Positions 25,076 through 38,740 are shown, numbered from the stretch's first letter. The stretch is DNA of 64,000 bases from Phaseolus vulgaris (GCF_000499845.2 NC_023758.2:7665665-7729664), one strand, 5' to 3'. Made by a program: numbers and translations. Notes: a model not told the origin generated them from the sequence alone.

Positions 25076-26796
25076 TGTAAGGATCTAGAAAATAGCTTTA
25101 GAGTAAAAGTGATATATTTTCAAAGACATCTGAATATTTTATTAGTAAAGTAAAAAGAGTATACAAATAGAAAATTCAGTTATTCAGATCTCATTTTAAA
25201 AAGAATCACCTTCTCTATAAAAGTTAATTTTTTTCATTTCGTCTACTTTTTCTCTAACATTATGACCTCCCCGCTCATCAGTGTGACGATTAGAGTCTGT
25301 CATTGGATACAAGACTGCTCGATTAAAATCTTACACAAAGTAAGTCCAATTTTTTTTTCCTTTGAGTCGATTTTTGAAATGTTAAGTGTGTCTTGTTAGA
25401 TGTTGTTGCATGTGAGATTTTTAGCTTCAGGATTAGTTCTTGTTAGCTCAGGGTTCTAGTGATGTAGTTAGATTTTTTATTAGGACTCTATGGTCCAGGT
25501 TAAGTCATCCTTAAGCTTTGGTAAGACTTAAAGCTTTCTCAGATAAGGGAAGCTAGTTTTATTTTCAATAGAACTTTAGGTTAGAGGATCTAGATGTATG
25601 TGGGGAGGGGGGGGGGTGTTCACTAGTTCCAATTTTGTTTGTAGGATTGATTGTTTGTAAGTAATGTACTGTATTGTTTTAAATAAAGTGTGAATATGTT
25701 GATTTTGATATGGATGATTTATTGAAGTTTTTTGTTTTAATTTGAAAAATTGGTTGATTTGTGTAAATTAATCTTGAAGTGAATGAGTTATTGAATTTGT
25801 TCTTGTTTGACTCTAAATGATTTAAATTTGATTTGATATAATCATGATATATAGATTGATAGAGTAAATTGATGAGATTACTTCTACCATGTTGAATAAG
25901 ATATTTGTGGTTTAAATTGTTGATGAAGTTCAAGTTTGATATGAAAATTTTGGTTATATAGTTAATTTAAAACCTTTAGTTGTTATATGTTATATGAATT
26001 TTAAATAATTTTGAAGTTGTTTGCTTTCTAAACCTTTGTATGAAATGGTTTAAGTTTTGTATAATGTGAGATGTGAATATAATCGAGACAACATTTTTAG
26101 GAAAGAAAATACCATGTAAATATATTTAGAACGTGCATTGACTAGTAGTGCATTTAGAAGGAGGTATTCTAACTCTATTGATATAATAGAATCACATACA
26201 TGAAGTTATTCAGGTGGTGAGAGTCAAAGGAGGTTAATGTGAGTTTGTTTGGAGTGTGAAAAAGAACCTGGTCTTTCAGATTCTTATGAATTAACCCTGA
26301 CATACACGATAATTCGAGATACTGAGATTTATATGCACATAGTTGTGAGGATTCACACTGATATAAGAAGATATGTGCAAATCTTTACGTATAAGTTAAT
26401 GCATGAGTCTTCTGGAAGTATGGTTAAATGTTTGAGTATGAGAGTCATTAGAAGTCTGACATGAGAAATATGAATGTAAAATTTTGATAGACACTGTTTG
26501 TTGTGTGAAAACTTTAATAAAACTGATATGTTTATATATATATATGTATTATTTAAAGTTTTAAATTTGTATTGTAAGATTTTAAAATATAGTTAGCTTA
26601 CCTTGTGATTTGTGTTATGTTTTATTTTTCTTATCTTATGATGACGGTGTATTTATACACGGAAGCATGTGATATTTCAAGTAATAGAGTTCTTCAGTAA
26701 ATAGATGAAGTCTCTGCTGCTTTATTTTAATTACTTTGTTTGATGCATATTAAAATTCCCATAAAAAGAGATCCATATATATTTTGAGATATTATA
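25076..26796. mobile_element. solo LTR, family X copy 2 (no minisatellite)
   Basis: Begins TGTAAGGATCTAGAAAATAG and ends GAGATATTATA, decayed from GATGTTACA. Homologous to copies 1 and 3: CATCTGAATATTTTATTA near the start, a GTAAGT-like site after GATTAAAATCTTACACAAA, CAGGTGGTGAGAGTC, AGTCTTCTGGAAGTA and ATGACGGTGTATTTATACACGG near the end. It lacks the 60-bp minisatellite at the equivalent place. No convincing flanking duplication remains, so this is the oldest or most eroded copy. Confidence 0.75.
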
Positions 26797-28714
26797 GATT
26801 ATTTATATATATTTACACATGTCTTATATATAATAAATATTGCATGCATATTATCTTATTAAATATGAGTAAAATATTGATGTTTTTTCAAATCAAATTC
26901 ATCATTCTCCTCTCTTACAAATTTATATATAAAATCCAAATAAAACATTAATTCAAACGACCTATTTTTTTTTTTTCATTTCTCAAATCTACTATTTTCT
27001 TATCCTTCAAAACTATCCCTTAATTCAAAGAAAGGATTAGTCTTCTTATTATTCAAATTCACTTTTTATACCCATACTTCCATATAAGGATGAATTTGCT
27101 GTGATGTTTTCTGTCCATTGGTTTTCCTTTTACTAAGGTTTGTGTTAAATTACCATCTTACTTTTTCTATAGACAAGTTAGAATTTTTTTTTATTTTTTT
27201 ATTTTTATCTTTTTCACACGATTTAATTTTAGAATTATAACATCAATTATTGTATTATTTTTAAAGCACATGTCTGTATATTTTAAGTATTACACATTAA
27301 TCATTATACTGGTTGATTTTATTTTAAACTTAATTGGAAATATTTCAAGATATAATACAGGAATAATAGTAAACCACGCCATATAAAGAATATAATATTT
27401 GAAACTAAAGAAGTAATTAAAACTATACATCTACAAATAAAAGGAAAAGAGTTTAAAATAATAGAAAACAAAAACTATGAAACCTGAAAATATATTTATA
27501 TATAAAATATAAAATTTATATAAAAATATCGTACAAAAGTATTTAAATTCATTATTTTATAAACATCAATTCATAGATTTATTAAACGATTATAATCAAC
27601 AGAGTAATTTAAAAATAGGTTTTTTTTCTTCTTTATTTCTTCTCTCTGTTAGGTTTGCAGAACTCCCTCTAGTTAGGTTTTACCATGTTTCTTTTTGTTT
27701 ACAACCATTGTTCTTTTAAGTGAGTATAGGTGAGGAAGTAAGAGTTGATATAATAATAGTAATAATTAAAAAAGTAAATAAAATGTTAATTTTATTTATG
27801 AAATGTACGATAAATTGAAATAATAGTGTTTGGTTTCACAGGTACCGAAACCCAGGCCATGGTTCGAAGCTACTGTTTGGTTCTTTCTCTTCAGTTTTCA
27901 ATTTTGATTGATTGATTGATGGATGATGAAATGATGGTTCACTCCATCTCCTTTCCTTTCACTCTTTATGGGTCACAACTCAATGCATTCATTCTTTTCT
28001 AACATCACATGTATGTCTGGTTAAAGTATAATAATATATTATTTATGCACTTCTTTAATCCTGCACCATTTTCCACCACTCTGAAATGCTTTCAGTGCAT
28101 GTCAATGCAAGTATCAAGCTTTTAATATCATTTTTCACCCTCTTTATGAACCTCTATTTAAAACAAAATAAATGTCATCTAAGTTGGGATCTGTGGAATA
28201 GAATTTGTTTTTTCATAGTAGAAAGATTCCTTTAGTTACCACCCAGAACTAGAATAGTTATGATATATCAACTGATCTTACAACATAATCATGTTAATGC
28301 TGCTCATCTAGCATTAAATAACAATGGTAGTATCACTTTTATTAAAAATCAAATCTGAAATCGGCTTATGATAATTAGTTGTATTTTTTTTTTCTTTTAT
28401 CGTTATATATAAAACAATATATAAACTGTTTTGGTGTATAGTTTTCTAATTTTATCTTTTATAATATTAAAATATAATAAATTTGACAGCTATTTATTTT
28501 AAATTGAAAATTTTAAATTTTTTGAATTTAAACAAAAAAAAATCAATTTCTTACCATTTCATCCTTTAAATAATAATTATTTTTAAATTCAAATAATTCT
28601 TTCCATAAACTACCTATACAATAAAAAGTTTACATATAAAAAAAATATAAAAAATTATTTTTTTATAATTGTTTTTAATAAAAATAATTTAATAATATCT
28701 TTTATTTCAATAAT
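26797..28714. other. intergenic DNA, no gene recognised
   Basis: AT-rich. The segment about 27640-28200 is more complex (includes ACAGGTACCGAAACCCAGG and a GATT tetranucleotide run near 27906) but gives no open frame or RNA structure I can name. Confidence 0.45.
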
Positions 28715-28890
28715 AGATTCTAAATTTAGTAGCTAATTAGATACCAATTTAAAAACTATTTATCAATAATAAAAATTAATTTAAAAATCAATATTTTATT
28801 TCTCTAAAATAGTCTCTAATTTAGTCACTATAGCAACTAATTATTTTTTGTCTCTAAAATTAATTTTTATTTAATAATTATTTTAGTAAT
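28715..28890. mobile_element. half copy of palindromic CACTA-type MITE
   Basis: Matches the right half of the MITE family, from the central TTCTAAATTTRGTAGC to an eroded right end. The left half is missing or unrecognisable. Confidence 0.7.
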
Positions 28891-29094
28891 AAATATCAAT
28901 TTAACCTAATTAAACTTTCATAACAAATAAAATAGGAATGGGTATATCCAATCCTAATATATTAATTTTATATTATATAAATAAATAGATTATAAAATTT
29001 AGAAATATACATTTATTACTAAAAAATGTTTTGTGATATATTTAAGAAAAAAAATCAATATAAATACTAAATAATAAATTGAAAATTCTTTTAT

Positions 29095-29451
29095 TACTAC
29101 AAGAAAATCATCACATAGAAACCAATTTTTAGAAACCAAAATAATTAGTTGCAAATAGTAACTAAATTAGATACCATTTTAGAAAGTAAAAAAAATGATT
29201 TTTAAATTAGTTTCTATTATTGTTAAATAGTTTTTAAATTAGTATCTAATTAGTTACCAAAATTTTAACTACCAATTATTTAGTTTCTAAATTTGGTAGC
29301 AAAAACATTGGTCGTTAATTAGATATTGTTTAACAATAATATAAACTAATTTAGAAACCAAAAATTTATTTAATCCCTAAAATAGTCACTATACCAACTA
29401 ATTATTTTTTGTTTCTAAAATTAGTTTCTATTTCATAATTTTCTTGCAGTG
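29095..29451. mobile_element. palindromic CACTA-type MITE, copy 2
   Basis: Left end TACTACAAGAAAATCAT (first base changed from C), right end ATTTTCTTGCAGTG. Interior inverted symmetry is as in copy 1. The flanking 3-bp duplication is no longer visible. Confidence 0.87.
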
Positions 29452-29807
29452 TGATACATTACTATTTGAAAAATATTTCTTTAAAAAATATGTAATTAAC
29501 TTTAAAAAACGAATACACGAGTTTTTCGAGAAAAACAATTTAATAAAAATGAAAAAAATACATGAAAGATAATGTTTTCATTTGAAAACGAAAATTCCTA
29601 TTTATAATGATAGTTTTGGTTCTTTCACATAAAAAAACATGGTTTACTTTATTTCAAAATCTTTTTAATTATTTTTTTAAAGTTTTCTTCATATTAGGAC
29701 CAAACAACATGCTGGAGGTCTTCTGCACGTAGGTATCATGCTCAATTAATTTAGTAATGTGGTAAAAACATTTAAGCATGTATATCTTAGATGAATTGAT
29801 GTTGGTT

Positions 29808-30176
29808 ATACAAAGTGTAATTTAATTCTAATTCAATTCCATAAAATCAGCTCATGAGTTGAGGTTTGTACCCACTTATATACAATAAATTATCTTTATC
29901 TCTAGTTGATGTGGAATCTCCAGCACATCCCTCACACCGAGAGTGACAGCTGGGATAATATATTATGGGTGATCCGATAACGATCCAATAGCGGGTGACC
30001 TGATAAGCCCAACAAACACTCGTCAGGATAAATTCGAAATGGCTCTGATACCATATTACAAAGTGGACTTTAAGCCTAACTCAATCTCATAAAACCGACT
30101 CATGAGGTGAGGTTTACACCCATTTATATACAATAAATTGTCCTTATCTCTAGTAAATGATGTGAGATCTCCAATA
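29808..30176 (-). mobile_element. TRIM-type LTR element
   Basis: Two short LTRs in the same orientation (about 29808-29930 and 30054-30176), each with the CTCATGAG...ACCCAYTTATATACAATAAATTRTC block read on plus. Between them on the minus strand is the PBS TGGTATCAGAGCC (complement at 30041-30053), immediately inside the 5' LTR. The interior of about 120 bp is non-coding. Together these define a terminal-repeat retrotransposon in miniature. Confidence 0.88.
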
Positions 30177-31404
30177 ATTCGTAATCTCATTCACTAATTA
30201 GAATTCTATTATTTTACAAATTCAAATATTACCATAAAATTATATTTTTGTTTGTAAATTTTGTGTAATACTCATAATTTTGTAGATTTGAAGCAATTTT
30301 AATGAATAAAAAGTTTGTTAAAATCATGTTTTTATTGTAGGTGTAATTATTGAGTGAATGAGATATATTTTTGGCTTCTGTCTGAGATAAGAGTAAATTA
30401 AAAGTATAAGCACATTTATAATTTATGCAGTTTATAAAAATCTATAGAACGTATAGAAGAATAAACAGAAGAGGTTTGCAGCAGAGTGAATAACACGTTA
30501 AGGGACAAAAAAGTGAAGCAAAGACACGGGTCTTGTGCATATGGAAGTGCAGTGTACGTACCTGTGAAGGGGACAACAAGTACTGCATATATACTATGAG
30601 TTTGTGGCTAATATGGTTGGTGTTGCCGTGCATGCCATGGCTCAACTTGTTCCTGCTATGAGACTAATACCTGCTTCTATTCACAACTTACTTCCCAAAA
30701 GTTTGTTTTCTGGGATGTTACAAGCAGGTGAGACAATATGGTGAGAAAAATATGAGAAAATTAATGAAAAGCTTCACACACATGAATGAATAGGGGGAGC
30801 ATAGTTTCTTCACTGAGGTTGTTTCCCAAGAGTGTGAGGGGATCTATGTTTTCTTTATATAGGTAACTTGGATGTTGATGGAGCATCACATAATTTTTTT
30901 TTATTAAGTTTATGATTATTATTAAAAAATAACTACAAAAATAACTCAATTTTAGAAAAATTAACTTGTAAGGTGATTACACTGTTTTTAGGCTTTGTTT
31001 AAACAACGATGTAGTGGAACCATCACTTATATACTATGAATTAATTATATCTTTATTTAATGTTCAAATACAACTATCTAGTAGTGTCAACTTTTATATT
31101 AGATTATATATTGATGTGTAGGATGACAAAATAATTTAACAAACTTTTATTATGAGAGATTCAAAATATTCTGATATTATATTAAAAAATAGCTTTTAAT
31201 ACAATTAAAATTATTTAAAAACATTTTTTCAAAATTTAATTCAAACAAAAAATCAATTTTAAAGTATAATTTAGATGAAATTACATGATAAAATATTAGT
31301 ACAGATAAAATTACGTTTAATAAAAAATTAAATTTAAATTATTTGAACATAAAACATAAATTTTAAAAAATTAATCTTTTTAAAATCAACCTCAATTTCA
31401 TAAG

Positions 31405-31454
<50 letters not shown>

Positions 31455-31803
31455 TTTAAATCATTCTTCTATGAGTAATATTTATCTTATCAATAATTTT
31501 ATTTTAATTAATTAATTTTTAAAAATATTTAAATAAAATTCATTATGATTAGAAGTATCTAAAATTGAATATCATGGTACTCGTATATATCTCATTAAAG
31601 TGATAAAAATACATGTATTTTTACTCTTAGATATTGAATAACGATATTTATTTAATATGCACACAAATGGGCTGAATATAATTTTTTTCCATCCCCAATT
31701 ATAATGAACTATTCGTTTTATAGTCTTATGCGTAGAAAAACTTCCTCTTAAATGAATACATTAGTTATAAGGTGCGATTGATGATATGTCTTCAGTTTAG
31801 TAG
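30177..31803. other. intergenic DNA, no gene recognised
   Basis: 30440-30720 is unusually complex and GC-richer and could be an exon or RNA remnant, but no conserved protein, miRNA or tRNA is identified. A TA microsatellite lies at 31409-31449. The rest is AT-rich. Confidence 0.45.
31409..31449. repeat. (TA)n microsatellite
   Basis: Uninterrupted TA dinucleotide run of about 20 units. Confidence 0.97.
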
Positions 31804-31808
31804 TTAAC

Positions 31809-33857
31809 TGTCTAGAAAATTACTTTAGAGTAGAATTGGTATATTTTAAATGATTCCTGAATATTTTTTTATCTAAAATAAAAAGGGCATATAAATATAA
31901 ATTCAGTTATTCAAGTCTCATTTTAAAAATAACCATTATCTCTCTAGAAAGTTTTTTTCCTTTTCTCTCCCTTCTCTCTAAGATTCTGACTTCCTCGCTC
32001 ATCAGTTTGACGATCAGAGTCCACCATCAGACTCCTGACAATGAGTACTACAACACTGTCTGATTAGAATCTATGATAGAGTAAGTTCATTTTTGCTCTT
32101 CTCTTTGAGTCAAATTTTGAACTTGTCAAGTTGTTTTTGTCCTTGCTTTGCATGTGACTCTTTTAGCTTCAAGGTTAATCTATGTTAGCTTAGGGTCTTA
32201 GTGATATAGTTAGATTTTTTATTAGGACTTTGTGGTGCAGGTTAAGTTACCTTTGAATTTTTGGTGGTTTTGGAGCTCTTAGTGAATATCTACTAAATTT
32301 CAGGTAAGGAAAGTTAGCCTTATTTTCCAATAGAACACTAGGTTAGAAGATCTGGATGTGAGGGTGACGTGGTCACCAGTCTCAAACTTTCTTCCAGGAT
32401 TGTTTGTTTTAAGTATATTAGTAATTGACTGAGATTTGAGTGTGAAATTTGATATATGATTGCTGTTATAAAATTATAATGTTGTTGATTTTTGGTTGTT
32501 TGATGTTGATTTAGAGGAATTTTCAGCTATAGAATGAACTTTTTTATTTCTAAGTACACTCTGGAGTCCTTTAGATCAACCTAAAATATTTTCGATCAAT
32601 TCAAAATTTTTGGTGCTCTCTGGTGTCATTTAGATCAACCTAAAATATTTTCGATCAATCCAAAATTTCTGGTGCTCTCTGGTGCCATTTAGATCAACCT
32701 AAAATATTTTCGATCAATCCAAAATTTCTGGTGCTCTCTAGTGTCATTTAAATCAACCTAAAACATTTTCGATCAATCCAAAAATTTCTAGTGCTCTCTG
32801 GTGTCATTTAGGTCAACTTAAAATATTTCCGATCAATCCAAAATTTATGGTGCTCTTTGGTGTCATTTAGATCAACCTAAAATATTTTTGATCAATCCAA
32901 AATTTTGCATACATATATGGATATTACTATTATTATTATTATTTTAGCATATTTTATTTTGGATTACTATTATTAAGTAACTTCTTGGATATATTTGGAT
33001 TGTTAGAAAGTTTAAATTGTATGTTACGATTGTATGATGTATTGATGTGTTAAATGAAGTGTGAAATGATGTGAAAGTAAGATCAAGACATAGTATTTTC
33101 AGAAAAGAAAATACCGTGTTGAGATTGTTGTTAGGGTGTATTGATTTGTAAGTATCCTGTGAATGAGACGATCCTGACTCTACTGATATAATGAAATCAC
33201 ATAAATGAAGTTATTCAGTTGGTGAGAGTCGATGGAGGTTCTTATGATTTTGTCTGGGGTTTGAAATAGAACCTGGTCTTTCAGGTCATATGAATTTACC
33301 CTGTCATATGAGTGGATGAGATACTAAGATAATTATGCGCGTGGCTGTGTGGATTTCACAGTAGTAGTATGACATGTGTAGGTCTCTGGATGTTAATTTC
33401 AATACACGAGTCTTCCAGAAGTAGAGTAAAGTGTCTATGTTATATGAGTCAGTAGAAGTCTGACATGTGAAAAATGAATATTGAATTTTAATAGACACTT
33501 GATGATTTGAGAATTTGTATGAGACTTGATGATTTATGTTTTATAAATTTCAAATTGAAATTTTATAGAATTTTGTTTTATATAGCTAGCTTACCTGTTA
33601 TTTGTTTGTTTTTGTTTCTTTAATTTGTGATGATCGTGTTAATTTACACGGGAGGTGATAAAACTCCTTAATGAGCAACTGGAGAAATTAGATGCTTTTA
33701 TGTTGAATCTTTTGTTTGTGAATTTTGTTTTGTGTGTAAATATTAATATCCCTATGAAGAGGGATATCTTTTTGAGATACAATTATGAGATAGTTGTATA
33801 TATTAACATGTTAATTAGATATTACTTATATATATATATAAAATTAGAGATGTTACA
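31809..33857. mobile_element. solo LTR, family X copy 3 (longest)
   Basis: Begins TGTCTAGAAAATTAC and ends GAGATGTTACA, flanked by TTAAC (31804-31808) and TTAAG (33858-33862), a 5-bp duplication with one change. It is collinear with copy 1 (17559-19347) and longer mainly because it holds twice as many minisatellite units. No internal retrotransposon domain is present. Confidence 0.83.
32548..32905. repeat. 59/60-bp minisatellite, 6 units, in solo LTR copy 3
   Basis: Six units with the core GGTGCTCTCTGGTGTCATTT, then GATCAACCTAAAATATTTTC and CAATCCAAAATTT. It is the same repeat as in solo LTR copy 1, which has only three units. Confidence 0.94.
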
Positions 33858-33862
33858 TTAAG

Positions 33863-35557
33863 CAAACAGAGTGTATAAAAAAAGACTAACATAATTTTTT
33901 AGGACTAATTTTAAAAAATATAAAAAATAAAAAGTATATCTTTTGGATGATTATTTTTAAAAAAAATTAAAGAGCTAAAAAATAACTGTGTGAAATTGAT
34001 TAACAAAAAATTTTAATTCTAAATAAATCACGTATATATAACTATTAATTACAAGTTTTATATGATAACTTGGATCTGGTACCTTTATAATAAAATATTT
34101 AATAACATGTTTATATTTTGATAATACTTACATATGAAATATATGGATATAAGGAATAAAATAATTTTTAATAGCTAAAATGAAAAAGGATAAAATATTA
34201 AGAAAAACTAATTTTAATATGTGAGATTAAAAGAAATAAAAGAAACAATATATAGTGAAGTTGAAGATGAATTGAAGAAAGGATTTTGGGGCGGTGGAAT
34301 ATAGGCATGACGTTGGTGCCAAATTCCACAAAATGAGGATCCCTATTTAAATAAGTTATCATGAAATTTGGAGAATCCAAATCTGATTTAAATACCTCAC
34401 CATCAAACCTTTTCCAAAGTGCACTTCTTTATGACTTTGATCCTCCATTTTCCCATCACTAGACAATATTTATATTCTATTTACTTTTAATTCTTATAAA
34501 AAAATCTTTGATAAAGACCAAAATAAATGTTCTATGTATTATAAAACAATTGCAATAGTTAAAATAAAATAACTAATCATTTTCATAAGAATTGAGATTC
34601 ATTAGTTTTTTTACTATGTGACAAGTTTTTTTCTTTGTTATTCAATGTGTTTCTTTTTCTTTTGTTTGATGGGTGTGTCTTCAAAAAATGCTTTCAAGAT
34701 ATAAATAATTTTATAAGACCATTATCTTTATCATGTTACACACTATTTGTTTACATTTATTTTAATATGTATTATTTATTTTCTCTTTAGTTTGGAAGGT
34801 GAATGTATACCTTAAGTAAATTGAGATATAAGTAAGATAATGATTGTATAATAAATGAATAATTTATACATAAAAAACCTATTTATATTTATAATATTTT
34901 AGTAGACTTTGTACCTACATGTAGTGGTAGTAATGGGTTAAATCAAGTGTAAATTTGATTAAACATATCGTTACTTCTAAAGTAAAATTTTATACTTATC
35001 TTTGTTTGAATATTTGATAAGTATGAAAGTTGTGTCTAATCCATGTTTCCATTAAATAATGTTTTTAATTTCTCACACTTCCACAATTTATTAATTGATG
35101 TAAGAAAGTTTAGATGCTTATTACTAAAATGCAGTGTTTTGTTCTCAAAATATTTTGATGCATTTTACCATCCCAACTCAACTAGTTTTGTTGGAGAATC
35201 CTATAAATATCGTGTATAAAATTTATCATGGAAGCATGATTTTCATTGACAAAATTGTACTCAAATGAGTTTTTAATATTTATTTTATTCTTTGAAGAAA
35301 ATGAAAAGAGAGATATAAAAATAATGTAACATTAAAAAAACATTTTTTTTGTTAAACTCTACTTTTCTGATTCTCACGTGTCCAATAATATGTAAAGAGA
35401 AGAAATAACAGCTTTTATCTGGGCAGTTTCTGAATGCACGTGCACAGTTTCCCTTTCATTGCCCATCATTTTTCAACCTTTTTTTTTGTTTTTTATTCAT
35501 AATTAGACAACCACTTGAATTTATTAGCCTTTAAATTATTTATGAAATATATTAGTA
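33863..35557. other. intergenic AT-rich DNA
   Basis: No gene recognised. About 34260-34440 and 35370-35490 are more complex (the latter has CACGTG and GCACGTGC boxes) and might be regulatory or remnant sequence, but I can name nothing. Confidence 0.45.
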
Positions 35558-35944
35558 CATTAAAAAAAATATAAACCAATTTTTAAAATACAAAAAATAA
35601 TTATTTATTATAATAACTAAATTACATATCACTTTACAGAAATTTGATTTTATAAATTAGTTTTTATTATTATTAAATAGTTTTTAAATTAATGTTTAAT
35701 TAGTAACAAAGTTTTTTTACTAATTATTTAAATTCTAAATTTGGTAGAAAAAACTTTAATTGCTAATTAGACACCAATTTCAAAACCATTTAACAATAAT
35801 AAAAACTAATTTAAAAATCAAATTTTTTTTAATCTATAAAATGGTATTTAATTTAGTTACTATAACAACTAATTATTTTTTGTCTTTAAAATTTTTTATT
35901 TTTTGTCTTTATTTTTATTTTATTTTATGATTATCTTTGTAGTG
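35558..35944. mobile_element. palindromic CACTA-type MITE, copy 3 (eroded left end)
   Basis: The interior matches the family (AAATTTGGTAG centre, two arms of inverted TAGTTACTATA-like sequence) and the right end is TTTGTAGTG. The left CACTACAAGAAAATCAT end is eroded, so the left edge is approximate. Confidence 0.75.
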
Positions 35945-36989
35945 GTATGTAACAAATGTTACAAAGTAGAAAAAACTCAGTATTTTCTCACAGTAGTAGT
36001 GTATAACATTTGTTACCAAGTAGAAACTCACTAGTTTTTCAATTAGATGAAAAAATTTATTTGGGACAAATTTTAGAATTAAAATATTGTTAGGGATTTC
36101 ATCATGTATCCTAGATCACCAGTAACCCTAAATTCATAGTGATTGAATATAATAATGATGTCACATTCCCGATTATTTTTAAAGGCTAAAAAATGTGTTC
36201 AATTGTTGATTTTTGTCTTCTATTTGTACAAAAGAGATATGTTTTGACCTGTTTAAGTATTAATTTGGTCTTTTTATGGATAATCTCCTTCACATATGAT
36301 TTGCTCTTACTTTCTATTCAGTTTCTAATTTATTCACCTTTGCTTTATTCCCTTTTAGGATAGAATTAAATAATGATATATCTTTGTGATGTAACTTAGA
36401 ACAAAATAATTATTAGGGAATAAAACTCCTCAACTGATAACATTTAAAGCTATATTTAATATTCATAATTCTAGACACAAGCTACTTATTTCATCTTTAA
36501 ATTTCTACCGGAATAATTATAAGAATTATTATTATTTTGCTGTAAACGCATATCTAACTGACTTAATTCATAATTAAATGAGTAGAATAATATAACATAA
36601 TGTACAGGACTAAAAGAATGATCTAGCCACACGTGTTTATATAACAATAGCCCAATTATTGATCAAGGATTATTAATAACACGATCTTTTTAATTTTTTT
36701 TATTCAAAACCATGATCTTTGTAATTAGTAGATATTAAGAGAATGAAGCAAGAGATTGGTGAAAAGGAAAAAAGATTGATAAACCACGACCTGAAACAGT
36801 GTGAATGAGTGAGTGAGTAAAGAAAGTTATCATGATAAAAAGTCAAACTATACAAAGGCAAAAAAACAACGTGGTGAGTTAAAAAAAACAGCTAAGCAAT
36901 GAAAACGAGGTCTAAATGTTGCTTATTAGTTGATTTAGAAAAGTTTTGTAAATAATTTGTTAAGAAGTGAATTTTAAGTTTAATTTAAT
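35945..36989. other. intergenic AT-rich DNA
   Basis: No gene, RNA or transposon end recognised between two MITE copies. Confidence 0.45.
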
Positions 36990-37374
36990 CACTACAAGAA
37001 AATCATGAAATAAAAACCAATTTTTAGAGACCAAAATAATTAGTCGCAATAGTAACTAAACTAGAGACTATTTTAGAAATTAAAAAAAAAAAATTGGTTT
37101 CTAAATTAGTTTATATTATTGTTAAATAGTTTCTAAATTGGTATCTAATTAACAATCAAGGTTTTAAAAACCAAATTTAGAAACTAAATAATTGGTAGTT
37201 AAAACCTTGATTACTAATTAGATGCCAATTTAGAAACTATTTAACAATAGTAGAAACTAATTTAGAAATCAATTTTTTATTTAGTTTCTAAAATGGTCTC
37301 TAATTTAGTTACTATTGTAACTAATTATTTTGATTTCTAAAAATTGGTTTCTATATCATGATTTTCTTATAGTG
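36990..37374. mobile_element. palindromic CACTA-type MITE, copy 4 (best preserved)
   Basis: Left end CACTACAAGAAAATCATG, right end CATGATTTTCTTATAGTG, perfect 3-bp duplication AAT (36987-36989 and 37375-37377). The arms, about 190 nt each, are complementary over nearly the whole 385 bp. No coding capacity. Confidence 0.93.
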
Positions 37375-37417
37375 AATCTTATAAAACAATCTATAAGATG
37401 ATATTTATATCCACTTT

Positions 37418-37442
37418 TATATATATATATATATATATATAT
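37418..37442. repeat. (TA)n microsatellite
   Basis: Short TA dinucleotide run just beyond MITE copy 4. Confidence 0.95.
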
Positions 37443-37479
37443 TATAAAATGTCATAATTTTTAGTAGGTGACTTGATCA

Positions 37480-37560
37480 ACAAATTCTCGTTAAGATAAT
37501 TTCGAGATGATTCTGATATCATATTAAGAAGTAGATTTTAAGTATAATTCTAAGACAGAA
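37480..37560 (-). mobile_element. TRIM fragment
   Basis: Contains a decayed complement of the PBS (GATTCTGATATCATATTAAG) followed by the start of the TRIM LTR end (AAGTAGATTTTAAGTATAA). Only this part is recognisable. Confidence 0.6.
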
Positions 37561-38149
37561 TTTTACATCGATGGATATATTATGAAATATGTATTCTTTA
37601 ATTGATGTAGTATGAAGATAATAATTATAGTTATAGTTATGATGGTTTTGTGGTGATGATTGGGGTGTGGGTTATGAAGAAGATGTGTAGAGCATAAATA
37701 AGGAGCCGACAAGGGTGCTTGTGGCGCATAGCATTAATTGGTTAAACAACTTGACATGATGAGCTGCGTTTGGCATATTAGCCCACTAATTCAATTAATG
37801 GGAACTCTATGTCATAGCTTCATAGCTTCATACTTCTACAACTGTCTTCGGTAACTATCCCAATTGCACCTTATGAAACTTCCAAACATTGTGCTTGACT
37901 TTTTGATAACGATTGTTTGGGGTAGTAGGCTATGAACTTCTACAACTTTCTGTTACTTAATTTAATCCATTCATTTACAACTTTCTCCAACTAAACCACA
38001 ACAACAAGAAGATGCATGCTTCGTGCTTTCTAAATTATTGTCAATCTCCTCCTCGCTGTCAAAAAGTAATATTCAAGACCAACTCTTAGTTTCACATTTT
38101 TCTTTTAAATTCATATTCATACTTTTGAAATCAAATGAGTTAAGAGTTT

Positions 38150-38369
38150 CATAGTATAGAAGTGAGTGCAAACTTATCTTATGAATCAATAAGGTTGAAT
38201 TGTGTTTAAAGTCCATTCCTTAATATGTCATTAGAGTCTATTTGAAAATTATTAAGAAGTGAACTTTAAATCTAATTCAACTTCATAAAACAGGCTCATG
38301 AGGTAAGGTTTGCACCCACTTATATACAAAGAATTGTCCTCATCTCTAGTAAACGTGGGATCTCCAACA
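38150..38369. mobile_element. two abutting TRIM fragments in opposite orientation
   Basis: 38160-38245 reads as a plus-strand TRIM LTR end plus a decayed PBS (TGTCATTAGAGTC). It is followed directly by a minus-strand LTR, 38250-38369, starting ATTAAGAAGTGAACTTTAAA and ending GGATCTCCAACA (TGTTGGAGATCC on minus). This arrangement suggests rearranged or nested insertions. Confidence 0.68.
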
Positions 38370-38377
38370 AAAATCTT

Positions 38378-38740
38378 ATTGATTAAAGGTTGAGTTATAT
38401 TTAAAGTTCAATTCTTCAAATTAAATATAATCTTAAGATCTCTTATATAAATTTGTCTATAATTTATTGGAAATGAAAATCTTTCATATATTTCTTGTTG
38501 TAATAAAGGACATCAACATCAAGTCATCCATTATCTATCCATCCATAAATATAGTATCATGTACGAATTGGAGGATTTCATATGAGATGTACCGAAAGTC
38601 TCACATTGATTAGAACTTGAATTAGATTTGAAGTTCATATCTTAAAAATTGAATATAATATTTTAATCTCTTATACAAGTTTGTCTATGATTCATTAGAA
38701 ATGAAAATCTTTCGGATATTTTTGTTGTAATAAATAACAA
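38378..38740. repeat. diverged direct repeat pair
   Basis: About 38378-38508 and 38603-38740 share a TTGATTARA start, AATATAAT and TTAAKATCTCTTATA blocks, and a TTGGAAATGAAAATCTTTC-like segment followed by TTGTTGTAATAAA. It resembles a dispersed legume repeat duplicated locally. No gene. Confidence 0.7.
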
